Part shown: one piece after another, positions 34,955 to 43,691 of the stretch
Position numbering within the stretch: the first letter of the stretch is position 1
How the letters are laid out: every line of letters begins with the position of its first letter
From: CAZNPA01 sp964575095
Lineage (GTDB): Bacteria > Pseudomonadota > Alphaproteobacteria > Rickettsiales > SXRF01
Assembly: GCA_964575095.1 (NCBI GenBank)
Contig: CAZNPA010000002.1
Location: 62,001 to 126,000 of the forward strand
DNA length: 64,000 bases
Reading direction: 5' to 3'
Notes under the pieces: model-generated
Told to the model about the DNA's origin: nothing
Databases searched by the model: none
The model's input: the letters and a program-made list of their open reading frames with translations, nothing else
Made by a program: the position numbers and the translations under genes

Positions 34955-35941
34955 CTATTGTTTATCAATATCTAAGATGCCAATCAACTCCCGCCATTCG
35001 CCTTTGCTCATGCCGCTTTGTTCCTGGGTGACGTTCTCGCCGGCGATCATGCGCTTAACGATGGCAAGGCCTTTGGCGGAAATCGCAGCCCCCCCCATGC
35101 GGTAATCCATGAATGCGGCATGGGTGATGGGTAGCCACGCTTTCAACATATCGAGCATCACCTCGGCATAGACGCGGATTTCGTATTGTGCGTGGGCGTC
35201 GGCGCGCAAGCTGAGGAAGTGCAGCAAATTATGCAGATCGACTTTCCAATACCACTGCGTATAAAAATTCAGCGTCAGGTTCATGCGCGCCAGTTCTCGC
35301 GCCAGTCCCGGTTTTCCTTCGACCAGGATATTGCCGTCGATGTCTTCGTTCAGCATTTCTTCGTAATGCGAATAGCATTTCGCCGAATCTTCTTTGAGTA
35401 ATTCCAGCACGCGCGCCGCTTCTTTCCCTTCCAAGAGATCGCCGCGTCCCTGGCGGTTTGACTTGCTTTGCGACGCCAGCTGGTCGGGCTCGGGGATATA
35501 AAATTCCTTGTCCATGATCGAATAGCGGCCCGAATATTCGTTGACGTTGGCGGTGCGGTGGCGGATCCACTGCCGCGCGATGAAAATCGGCAGCTTGATG
35601 TGGAATTTGATTTCGCACATCTCGAACGGCGTCGTGTGCCGATGGCGCATCAGGTAATTAATGAGGCCAGCGTCTTCGTTGACTTTTTTGGTGCCCTTGC
35701 CGTAGGACACACGCGCCGCCTGCACGATGGCGCTATCGGTTCCCATATAGTCGATGACGCGCACGAAGCCGTGATCCAAAACCGGGATCGCCTGGTATAA
35801 AATATCCTCCAGGGCTGGCGCCACCTCGCGGCGGGTAGGGGTCATGGCCGCCCGCTGGGCGGTAATTTCCGCCTGCTGTGCTTCGGTCAAGGGCGAGGAC
35901 GTGACAGCGGTTTGAACCGGTTTTTTTGAGGGTAAGGACAT
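34955..35941 (-). CDS. thyX: FAD-dependent thymidylate synthase
   Basis: Makes dTMP from dUMP with flavin and methylene-THF, replacing ThyA. 328 residues from the ATG at 35941; a TTG nine bases upstream is less likely. The ThyX motif is RHRTANVNEYSGRYS. The chain is longer than the 220-250 of many ThyX proteins because of an N-terminal extension (to about residue 55) and an internal insert. No thyA is seen in the window. Confidence 0.94.
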   Translation of the reverse strand: MSLPSKKPVQTAVTSSPLTEAQQAEITAQRAAMTPTRREVAPALEDILYQAIPVLDHGFVRVIDYMGTDSAIVQAARVSYGKGTKKVNEDAGLINYLMRHRHTTPFEMCEIKFHIKLPIFIARQWIRHRTANVNEYSGRYSIMDKEFYIPEPDQLASQSKSNRQGRGDLLEGKEAARVLELLKEDSAKCYSHYEEMLNEDIDGNILVEGKPGLARELARMNLTLNFYTQWYWKVDLHNLLHFLSLRADAHAQYEIRVYAEVMLDMLKAWLPITHAAFMDYRMGGAAISAKGLAIVKRMIAGENVTQEQSGMSKGEWRELIGILDIDKQ

Positions 35942-35950
35942 AAGTGGCAA

Positions 35951-36036
35951 GGGTTATAAGGTTATGAGGGGATGAGGTTATAGGGGGATAATTAATAAAT
36001 CAATCCCCTATCATCTTATCACCTTATAACCCTTAT
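35951..36036. repeat. Octamer-arm hairpin between thyX and ssrA
   Basis: Left-arm units of about 8 bp (AGGTTATG, AGGGGATG), an A+T centre, and a right arm ATCCCCTATC...CACCTTATAACCC. Same design as the heptamer hairpins with a longer unit. Confidence 0.75.
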
Positions 36037-36045
36037 TTAATGCTC

Positions 36046-36074
36046 TTTCCAAACGCTCGAAACCGCTCTATAAT
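36046..36074 (+). promoter_or_regulatory. Promoter of ssrA
   Basis: TTTCCA at 36046-36051 and a perfect TATAAT at 36069-36074, 17 bp apart. Confidence 0.65.
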
Positions 36075-36080
36075 GATAGA

Positions 36081-36414
36081 GCCAGCAATGGCTATGGCAA
36101 TAAACGCATTGTGTAATAAGCGGATTGGACCCGGGGGCAGTACCCGGCAGGTCCACCATGCCGCCGCCTGGCGGCGGCATGGTGGGCCTGACTCAGATTC
36201 GACAAACGCAATTAAAGACTCTGTTTTTGCTCGGTATGATACCGCCGTAACGGGTCAACGTTTAAATGCCAACGACAATCTCGGCATTGTTGCTGCTAAC
36301 GACAACACCGTCGTTGCAGTGCGCGCAGCTGCCTAACGGCACTCGCGTGCTCTAGCACGTAACGCGGTCATTGGAACGGGTACCGGGCAACAGAAACCCG
36401 TTCCGCTGAATTGA
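36081..36414 (+). ncRNA. ssrA: Permuted two-piece tmRNA
   Basis: The acceptor piece comes first and ends ...CAGGTCCACCA at 36158. A 25-nt spacer follows, forming a near-perfect GC hairpin (GCCGCCGCC/GGCGGCGGC). The coding piece starts GGGCCTGACTCAGATTCGAC at 36184. GGGCCTG and CAGGTCC pair as the 7-bp acceptor stem with discriminator A. The tag frame runs 36268-36336: 22 residues plus TAA, with ANDN at residues 1-4 and again at 10-13, ending RAAA. Both ends of the gene are approximate. Trans-translation rescues stalled ribosomes; the tag is read by SspB and ClpXP. Confidence 0.93.
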
Positions 36415-36513
36415 GTGGTTAGTGGCCAGTGGTCAGTGGCTAGTTGTAAATCAGCAGATAATATTTTATAGTATTTCTATTACTAACCACTGATCACCAG
36501 CCACTGGCCACTA
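36415..36513. repeat. Heptamer-arm hairpin between ssrA and sspB
   Basis: Left-arm units GTGGTTA/GTGGCCA, right-arm units CACTGAT/CACTGGC, A+T-rich centre. It ends 3 bp before the sspB ATG. Related in sequence to 27540-27620. Confidence 0.8.
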
Positions 36514-36516
36514 TTT

Positions 36517-36993
36517 ATGACCGACGACCTGCTCCATTACCCCTCACTGATCGATCAGGCCATGCGCGACGTCGTGCGCGATGTGCTGCGTCGCGTTTCG
36601 GGTTCCGGGCTTCCGGCCGAGCATCATTTTTACATTTCCTTCACGACCACGCATCCGGGCGTAAAAATATCCGATCAGCTCAAAAGCCGCTATCCGAAAG
36701 AGATCACCATCGTGCTGCAACATCAGTTCTGGGATTTTCATGTCGAGGATCAGCGCTTTCATGTCACGCTTTCCTTCGGTGGCATTCCGGAAAAGCTCAC
36801 CGTGCCGTTTGCGGCCTTGACCGCGTTTGCCGATCCTTCGGTCAAATTCGGCCTGCAATTCCAGCAGCCCGACATGTTCGAAGCCACCATCGCCGGTGCG
36901 CAGGAAGTCGGCGACACGATCTCCTTCAAGTCCGAGAACGACGAGGAAGATTCGGATAAAGTCATCTCCATCGAAGCGTTTAGGAAAAAGTGA
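36517..36993 (+). CDS. sspB: ClpXP adaptor SspB (alpha type)
   Basis: Delivers ssrA-tagged proteins to ClpXP by binding the AANDN part of the tag. 158 residues. Family features: LIDQAMRDVVRDVLRRV, HHFYISFTTTHPGVKIS, EITIVLQHQFWDF, FHVTLSFGGIPEKLTVPF, and an acidic linker plus C-terminal ISIEAFRKK, the ClpX-docking type tail. It lies directly downstream of ssrA, so substrate and adaptor are neighbours. Confidence 0.94.
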   Translation: MTDDLLHYPSLIDQAMRDVVRDVLRRVSGSGLPAEHHFYISFTTTHPGVKISDQLKSRYPKEITIVLQHQFWDFHVEDQRFHVTLSFGGIPEKLTVPFAALTAFADPSVKFGLQFQQPDMFEATIAGAQEVGDTISFKSENDEEDSDKVISIEAFRKK

Positions 36994-36997
36994 CATG

Positions 36998-37052
36998 TTT
37001 TCTTAGCAGCTTCGCTGCTTAGAAAACTGTCATCCCGGCGAAGACCGGGATC
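36998..37052. repeat. Two-hairpin repeat between sspB and tadA
   Basis: TTTTCTTAGCAGC/GCTGCTTAGAAAA (one mismatch), then ATCCCGG/CCGGGAT around CGAAGA. The second unit belongs to a type common in alphaproteobacterial intergenic DNA. It may end the sspB transcript. Confidence 0.65.
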
Positions 37053-37077
37053 CATGCCAGCCACACGCGAAATATTC

Positions 37078-37527
37078 ATGACATCCCATTCCTTCATGCA
37101 GTCCGCCCTCTCTCTCGCCCGCGCCGCAACGCTTGCCGGCGAAGTGCCGATTGGCGCGGTGATCGTGAAAGACGGCAACGTCATCGCCAGCGCGCACAAC
37201 CTCACCGAAACCACGAACGATCCCACCGCGCATGCCGAGTTGCTGGTGATTCGTGATGCCTGTAAAAAATTAGGTACGCCGCGGCTTACCGATTGCGATT
37301 TATATGTAACGTTGGAACCCTGCGCCATGTGCGCCACCGCCATTTCTTTCGCCCGCCTCAAGCGCTTGTACTACGGCGCTTCCGACGGGAAGGGCGGCGG
37401 CGTCGAGCACGGCGCACGCGTGTTTTCGCAAGTCACTTGCCACCATAAGCCGGAAACCTACGGCGGCATCGCCGAAAAAGAATGTGGTGAATTGCTTAAA
37501 AAATTCTTTCAAACTTTAAGAAACTAA
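37078..37527 (+). CDS. tadA: tRNA-specific adenosine deaminase
   Basis: Converts A34 to inosine in tRNA-Arg(ACG). 149 residues from MTSHSFMQSALSLARAA at 37078; the ATG at 37054 lies in the repeat. Zinc site HAELLVIRDAC and LEPCAMCATAISFARL; catalytic Glu in HAE. The C-terminus has the family KEC-GELLKKFF pattern. Confidence 0.93.
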   Translation: MTSHSFMQSALSLARAATLAGEVPIGAVIVKDGNVIASAHNLTETTNDPTAHAELLVIRDACKKLGTPRLTDCDLYVTLEPCAMCATAISFARLKRLYYGASDGKGGGVEHGARVFSQVTCHHKPETYGGIAEKECGELLKKFFQTLRN

Positions 37528-37540
37528 TTATTCTGCTCCC

Positions 37541-39223
<1,683 letters not shown>

Positions 39224-39280
39224 TCGTCGCTGGCACTCCTTGCAATGACGATCTCATTGATCTTCCGCCACAAAAAAATC

Positions 39281-39324
39281 TTCACAAAACTGTAACAATT
39301 TCCGCCGCGCGTTTAGATTACAAT
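39281..39324 (+). promoter_or_regulatory. Shared direct-repeat box and -10 (site 5)
   Basis: TTCACAAAACTGTAACA at 39281-39297 (half-sites in the reverse order of strength but with the same 11-bp step), 21 bp, then TACAAT at 39319-39324. The gene starts at 39356 after GGGGGAG. Confidence 0.62.
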
Positions 39325-39355
39325 AAACGGAATTTAATCATTGATGGGGGAGAAC

Positions 39356-40249
39356 ATGAAAAAAAGAAATATTGAAAGAATTCTAGCGGCCGGCCTTGCC
39401 GCCGGTGTAGCGGGAACAGGCAACGCGCAGGCTTCGCCGCCGCCGACCTCGGGTTCGGCTGCGGACAGGCTGCTCGATACGGAAATCAACGAGTCAAAAG
39501 TCAAAACCATTACTACCGTTCCCGATGCCGCCAGCGGTTTTAGCGTTACGCTGACGGAGAATGGCGAGTACGTTCTCACGTCTTCTGAAGAGCGTCACTT
39601 TGGGGGAGATGCCAAGTTTTTGCTGCGCAACCTGCTTGCCAAGCCTGACTCTGTACCCGCCGCCACTACGAATCCAGACAAGTTTGCCGCTGATTTCGCT
39701 GCTGAATTCCAGAAAGGGGACTATCTAACCGCCCTTTTGCCTGACGGTTACAGTATTATGCTGACGCAGAAGGGCAATTATAGGCTCGCTTTTCCCAGCG
39801 GGGATTATATTGACGGAGATTTAAAAAACTTGCTCGCGCACCTCACTTCCAAAGCTGCTCAGGCCTCGACTGCCTATGAGCGTAAAAACCCCCAATATAA
39901 TAGCCTTCCCCGTACTGAATACCCTCAGGGCACTGACGCAACATCGCCTGCCAAATCATATAAATCAGGGGATGATGGTTTGATGAGCACCGTAGTTTCC
40001 AGATCCCTGTGGGAAGAAATAGATAAGAAAAAGCAGCGGGGTATGGATGAAATGGCTAAAGCCGCTTTAGAAAAGGCCAGAGAAAGAGAAGAAGAAAGAG
40101 TGAAAGATAAGGACGCAGGCTTTAGAGACGGGTTAATTGGAGGTGCTGCGGCTGGCGGTGTCGTCGGTATGGGAGTTACTTCTGCTGTGGCGGTTTATTT
40201 ACGGCGCAAAGAAAAAGAAGCAGAAGACAACGAACCAAAGCGCGGTTAG
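39356..40249 (+). CDS. Exported orphan with two internal repeats and a C-terminal membrane segment
   Basis: 297 residues from MKKRNIERILAAGLAAG at 39356, chosen for GGGGGAG upstream; a start at 39341 is possible. Signal-like N-terminus. Repeat 1 reads FSVTLTENGEYVLTSSEE, then GGDAKFLLRNLLAK. Repeat 2 reads YSIMLTQKGNYRLAFPSG, then DGDLKNLLAHLTSK. A charged helical region (KAALEKAREREEERVKDKD) leads to one membrane segment GLIGGAAAGGVVGMGVTSAV and a basic tail. No known family. Carries box site 5. Confidence 0.8.
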   Translation: MKKRNIERILAAGLAAGVAGTGNAQASPPPTSGSAADRLLDTEINESKVKTITTVPDAASGFSVTLTENGEYVLTSSEERHFGGDAKFLLRNLLAKPDSVPAATTNPDKFAADFAAEFQKGDYLTALLPDGYSIMLTQKGNYRLAFPSGDYIDGDLKNLLAHLTSKAAQASTAYERKNPQYNSLPRTEYPQGTDATSPAKSYKSGDDGLMSTVVSRSLWEEIDKKKQRGMDEMAKAALEKAREREEERVKDKDAGFRDGLIGGAAAGGVVGMGVTSAVAVYLRRKEKEAEDNEPKRG

Positions 40250-40257
40250 TTTTACGT

Positions 40258-40324
40258 ACCAGACCCTGCCACCTGACTACGCCGAGGCTTCGCCAAGGCA
40301 GGTTCGGCGGGGCTGACCTCTGGT
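40258..40324. repeat. ACCAGA...TCTGGT palindromic element over the phhA 3' end
   Basis: Ends ACCAGACCC and GACCTCTGGT are inverted; inside are GCCGAGGCTTCGCC and GGCAGGTTCGGCGGGG. It supplies the last 15 codons and stop of phhA. Member of the CCAGACCCCGC family. Confidence 0.7.
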
Positions 40325-41140
40325 AATCACCTTATCTCCTGCATCCAGCGCCCCATCGGCGATCAGCGGCATCTTTTTCACTTTCTCATAAATCGGCGCG
40401 AAGTCGGGCAGGGTTTCGTCGAAGAGTTGCTTAAAACTATCGATGACGAAATAGGTTTTCTGTACGTCGTCGATGCGGTAGTCGCTGCGCATGATGCGCT
40501 CCAAATCGAATTTCACGCGATTGGGAACCGGACTTTCCAGGCAGTACTGCGATTCCTTATACGACGATACGATGCCGGAGCCGTAGATGCGCAGTCCTTC
40601 CGGTGAATTGATGAGGCCGAACTCGACGGTGAACCAATAAAGCCGCTCGATTTCCTTGTCGGCATCGAGCCTATTCGCCTTCATTGCGCCCTTGCCCCAT
40701 TGCTCCATGTAATCGGCGTAGACGGGAAGCGCCAGCATCGGCACGTGGCCGAACAGGTCGTGAAAAATGTCCGGCTCCTGCAGGTAGTCCATCTTGGCCG
40801 GCTCGCGTATCCACCACGTCACCGGGAACTGCCGCTTGGCGAGGTGCCCCAGGAACATCGCCGGCGGGATATAGCCCGGCACGGTGACCAGGCGGAAATT
40901 GGAGAGCTTTTGCAGCAGGTCGGAGATGCGCCGCCAGTCGGGAATTTTCTCGGAGCCGGTGACGATGCCGAGCTTCTCGATGGATTCCAGATATTCCCTG
41001 CAGGCGCGGTTCTTCAGGAGCGGTTTCTGCCGTGTACACAGCTTGTTCCACATCGCATGGTCGGCCTCGGTGTATTGCGCCGGATCGAAATCGAACGTGA
41101 AATCTTCCCGCATTCCCGGCGGATGTTCATCAGCGCGCAT
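40277..41140 (-). CDS. phhA: Phenylalanine 4-monooxygenase
   Basis: Pterin-dependent iron enzyme hydroxylating phenylalanine to tyrosine. 287 residues from the ATG at 41140, which has AGGAGG upstream; the longer frame has no RBS. Iron ligands in DIFHDLFGHVPML and FTVEFGLI. Other motifs: GYIPPAMFLGHLAKRQFPVT and YGSGIVSSYKESQYCL. The C-terminal tail TRGQPRRTCLGEASA is encoded by a palindromic repeat and is unlikely to be conserved. Confidence 0.94.
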   Translation of the reverse strand: MRADEHPPGMREDFTFDFDPAQYTEADHAMWNKLCTRQKPLLKNRACREYLESIEKLGIVTGSEKIPDWRRISDLLQKLSNFRLVTVPGYIPPAMFLGHLAKRQFPVTWWIREPAKMDYLQEPDIFHDLFGHVPMLALPVYADYMEQWGKGAMKANRLDADKEIERLYWFTVEFGLINSPEGLRIYGSGIVSSYKESQYCLESPVPNRVKFDLERIMRSDYRIDDVQKTYFVIDSFKQLFDETLPDFAPIYEKVKKMPLIADGALDAGDKVITRGQPRRTCLGEASA

Positions 41141-41195
41141 GAGTAGCCTCCTTGACTCATTGATTATAACGCGGCTTGATGTTAAATGCCAAGCC

Positions 41196-41618
41196 ATGAA
41201 AATCGTTGAACTGAAAACCCTGCCCGATCTGCGGCGCATCTATCCGCTGATTAAGCAGCTTAATCCGAAGCTATCCAAGGCGCAGTTTAACGCCCGGCTC
41301 AAGGAGATGCTGGCGGCGGATTATCGTTGCATAGCGGCGGTGGAAGGCGCTAAAATTCTTGGCGTCGCTGGTTTCTGGATCTTCACGCGTTTCTGGTGCG
41401 GCCGTTACATCGAGCCCGATAACGTGGTGGTGGACAAGAAACTCAGAAGCCGCGGCGTCGGCAAAAAACTGATGGTGTGGATCGAGGCCGAGGCCAAGCG
41501 GCAAAAATGCGATATACTGTATTTGACGGCGTACACTCACAATCACGCGTCGCACCGGTTTTATTTGCGCGAGCGATATATTGTTAGAGGTTTTGTTTTT
41601 ACTAAGGAGCTACCATGA
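41196..41618 (+). CDS. GNAT-family N-acetyltransferase
   Basis: 140 residues from the ATG at 41196; the frame extends far upstream over phhA but without conservation signs. Acetyl-CoA loop RSRGVGKKLMVWIEAEAK, preceded by NVVVDKKL and followed by LTAYTHNHASHRFYLRERY. Substrate unknown. Divergent from phhA with about 55 bp between starts, and it overlaps hppD by 4 bp (ATGA), so it is coupled to tyrosine breakdown. Confidence 0.85.
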   Translation: MKIVELKTLPDLRRIYPLIKQLNPKLSKAQFNARLKEMLAADYRCIAAVEGAKILGVAGFWIFTRFWCGRYIEPDNVVVDKKLRSRGVGKKLMVWIEAEAKRQKCDILYLTAYTHNHASHRFYLRERYIVRGFVFTKELP

Positions 41619-42712
41619 CCGCAACCGCCACTCACCACTCGTCACTCGTCACTAATCCCATGGGCACCGACGGCTTCGAGTTCGTCGAATATGCGGCGCT
41701 CGACCCGAAACCGCTCGAGACATTATTCACGCAGTTGGGCTTTACCAGAATTGCCAAACATAAATCCAAAAACGTGCATCTGTGGCGTCAGGGCGAGGTC
41801 AATTTCATCCTGAACGCCGAAAAGGACAGCCATGCCGAAGGATTTTACAACGCGCACGGCCCCAGCGCCAACGCCATGGCGTTTCGCGTCAAGGACACGG
41901 CGCAGGCGGTGCGCCACGCGCGGGCGCTCGGCGTTGAGGTCATCGAAAGCAAGATCGGCGCCGAGGAACTGCACATCCCCGCCATCCGCGGCGTCGGCGG
42001 CAGCCTGATTTTTCTCGTCGACCGCTACGGCGACAAAGGCTCGATTTACGACACCGATTTCCTGCCGCTGCCCGGCGTCGACCAGCATCCCAAGGGCGTC
42101 GGCCTCCGATATATCGACCACCTGACGCACAACGTGTTCCGCGGGCAGATGGATACGCTGGCCGGATTCTACGAGAAGATTTTCAACTTCCGCCAGATCC
42201 GTTATTTCGACATCGAGGGCAAGCTCACGGGATTAGTCAGCCGCGCCATGACGTCGCCTTGCGGTAAAATCCGCATCCCGATCAACGAATCGTCCGACGA
42301 CAAATCGCAGATCGAGGAATTCCTGCGCGAGTACAAGGGCGAGGGCATCCAGCACATCGCGCTCTCGACCGAAGATATTTATAAAACCGTTGAAGGCCTT
42401 AAAAAAACCGGCATTCGGTTCATGGACCCGCCGCCGGAGACCTATTACGCGAATCTCCCTAAGCGCGTGCCGCACAGCAAGGAGGAAATCTCGCGCCTGA
42501 AACCGCTGGGAATTCTAGTGGACGGCGCGCCGGAATCCAAACCCGGCGCCAACGACGGCGGCATTTTATTGCAAATCTTCACCAGTACCGTCATCGGCCC
42601 GATCTTTTATGAGATCATCCAGCGCAAAGGTGACGAAGGCTTCGGCGAAGGAAACTTTAAGGCGCTGTTTGAGTCGATTGAGGAAGACCAGGTCAAGCGC
42701 GGGGTGCTCTAA
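41615..42712 (+). CDS. hppD: 4-hydroxyphenylpyruvate dioxygenase
   Basis: Fe(II) enzyme converting 4-hydroxyphenylpyruvate to homogentisate. 365 residues. NPMGTDGFEFVEYA starts the conserved part. Iron ligands: first His in RYIDHLTHNVF, second in EGIQHIALSTEDI, Glu in the C-terminal QIFTSTV..GPIFYEIIQRKG region. Residues 2-13 (HHSSLV included) are encoded by a heptamer repeat between the AAGGAG-supported ATG and the conserved domain. Confidence 0.95.
   Translation: MTATATHHSSLVTNPMGTDGFEFVEYAALDPKPLETLFTQLGFTRIAKHKSKNVHLWRQGEVNFILNAEKDSHAEGFYNAHGPSANAMAFRVKDTAQAVRHARALGVEVIESKIGAEELHIPAIRGVGGSLIFLVDRYGDKGSIYDTDFLPLPGVDQHPKGVGLRYIDHLTHNVFRGQMDTLAGFYEKIFNFRQIRYFDIEGKLTGLVSRAMTSPCGKIRIPINESSDDKSQIEEFLREYKGEGIQHIALSTEDIYKTVEGLKKTGIRFMDPPPETYYANLPKRVPHSKEEISRLKPLGILVDGAPESKPGANDGGILLQIFTSTVIGPIFYEIIQRKGDEGFGEGNFKALFESIEEDQVKRGVL
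41629..41656. repeat. Single heptamer arm inside hppD
   Basis: Four tandem units of the type CACTCAC/CACTCGT with no matching complementary arm nearby. It lies in frame just after the start codon. I read it as half of a heptamer hairpin. Confidence 0.65.
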
Positions 42713-42814
42713 CTGTCATCCCGAGCGTAGCGCAGCGGAGTCGAAGGATCTTCGCAAGTCGCAACGATAAAGATCCTTCGGCTTCGGTCTTACGGCCTCC
42801 GCTCAGGATGACAG
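42713..42814. repeat. GTCGAAGGATC repeat, copy 2
   Basis: Terminal inverted repeats CTGTCATCC/GGATGACAG, inner GTCGAAGGATCTT and AAGATCCTTCGGC, core GCAACGATAAAG shared with 29858-29945. It lies between the convergent hppD and mrp and contributes the mrp stop codon. Confidence 0.85.
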
Positions 42815-43585
42815 TTGCGCCGCAATCTCCCTATACATTCCGGTACATTTTCCCTGATACATCTTCCCCCCATCCCCCGCCTCGCGTATCGCCGCATCCG
42901 CCGGTATCTCGCCTAAAAAGGGCGCGCTGAATTCGGCGGCGAAATTTTTTCCGCCGCCGCTGCCGAATAATTCCCCGCTCATGTTTTCAACGACGCCTAA
43001 AATCGGCACATTCACCTTGATGAACATGGCGGCGCATTTGCGCGCGTCGTTTACCGCCACCGCTTGCGGCGTGGTGACGATGATGGCGCCGGTAAGTGGC
43101 ACCAGCTGCGCCATGCTCAGATGAATGTCGCCGGTGCCGGGCGGCATGTCGACAATGAGATAATCCAGCGGCGCGTCCGCGGTTCCCCACTGCGTCAGCC
43201 GCAATAGCTGCTGCAAGGTTTTGCTGATCATCGGCCCCCTGAATACCGCCGCCTGGTCAGTAATGAACCCCAGCGACATGCATTTGACGCCATAATTCTC
43301 CAGCGGGATCATCTGACCATTTTGGAAATCCGGCTTTCCTTTCAGGGAAAGCATGTGCGGAATGCTGGGCCCATAAATATCGGCATCGAGCAATCCGGCG
43401 CGTTTCCCCGATTGCGCCAGCGCCAGCGCGAGGTTCACCGCCGTCGTCGATTTGCCGACGCCGCCCTTGCCGGAGGCGACGGCGATGATTTTTCTGACAT
43501 GCGGCAGCGGCTCGCGGTTCCATACCGCCGGTTTTCTTGCTGCTATCCCCGCACTTGTTGCGGGGTCTGGTTTGTTAGGCAACAT
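42803..43585 (-). CDS. mrp: Mrp/ApbC P-loop ATPase, Fe-S cluster carrier
   Basis: Scaffold or carrier for Fe-S clusters. 260 residues from the ATG at 43585; the longer frame runs over hflK and is rejected. Deviant Walker A SGKGGVGKSTTAVNLALAL, then DADIYGPSIPHM and VDMPPGTGDIHLS. The N-terminal DUF59 domain of many alphaproteobacterial homologs is absent, and I do not see the CxxC pair. Residues about 5-14 (KPDPATSAGI) come from the palindrome at 43544, and the final LSS plus stop from the repeat at 42713. Confidence 0.88.
   Translation of the reverse strand: MLPNKPDPATSAGIAARKPAVWNREPLPHVRKIIAVASGKGGVGKSTTAVNLALALAQSGKRAGLLDADIYGPSIPHMLSLKGKPDFQNGQMIPLENYGVKCMSLGFITDQAAVFRGPMISKTLQQLLRLTQWGTADAPLDYLIVDMPPGTGDIHLSMAQLVPLTGAIIVTTPQAVAVNDARKCAAMFIKVNVPILGVVENMSGELFGSGGGKNFAAEFSAPFLGEIPADAAIREAGDGGKMYQGKCTGMYREIAAQLSS
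43544..43571. repeat. GC palindrome inside the mrp 5' end
   Basis: 28 bp identical to 12191-12218. On the minus strand it is read in frame as part of Mrp. Confidence 0.85.
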
Positions 43586-43654
43586 GGTTAGCAACTCATT
43601 GCTTGAAAATTTCTCTTGTGTATTCCTATATCTATAGCAGCATGTCTTAAAGAT

Positions 43655-43681
43655 ACCAGACCCCGCCATTCGGTGGGGATA
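43655..43681. repeat. GC palindrome just upstream of hflK
   Basis: ACCAGACCCCGC then GGTGGGGATA; the continuation AGGAG is the hflK RBS. Same family as 43544 in the opposite orientation. Confidence 0.75.
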
Positions 43682-43691
43682 GGAGTAATAA

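Noticed and set aside
35942..35950. TTG start for thyX
   Set aside because: An ATG three codons downstream is simpler, and neither has a clear RBS.
36040..36336. 98-codon ORF at ssrA
   Set aside because: It only reads through the permuted tmRNA; its last 22 codons are the tag frame. The rest is structured RNA.
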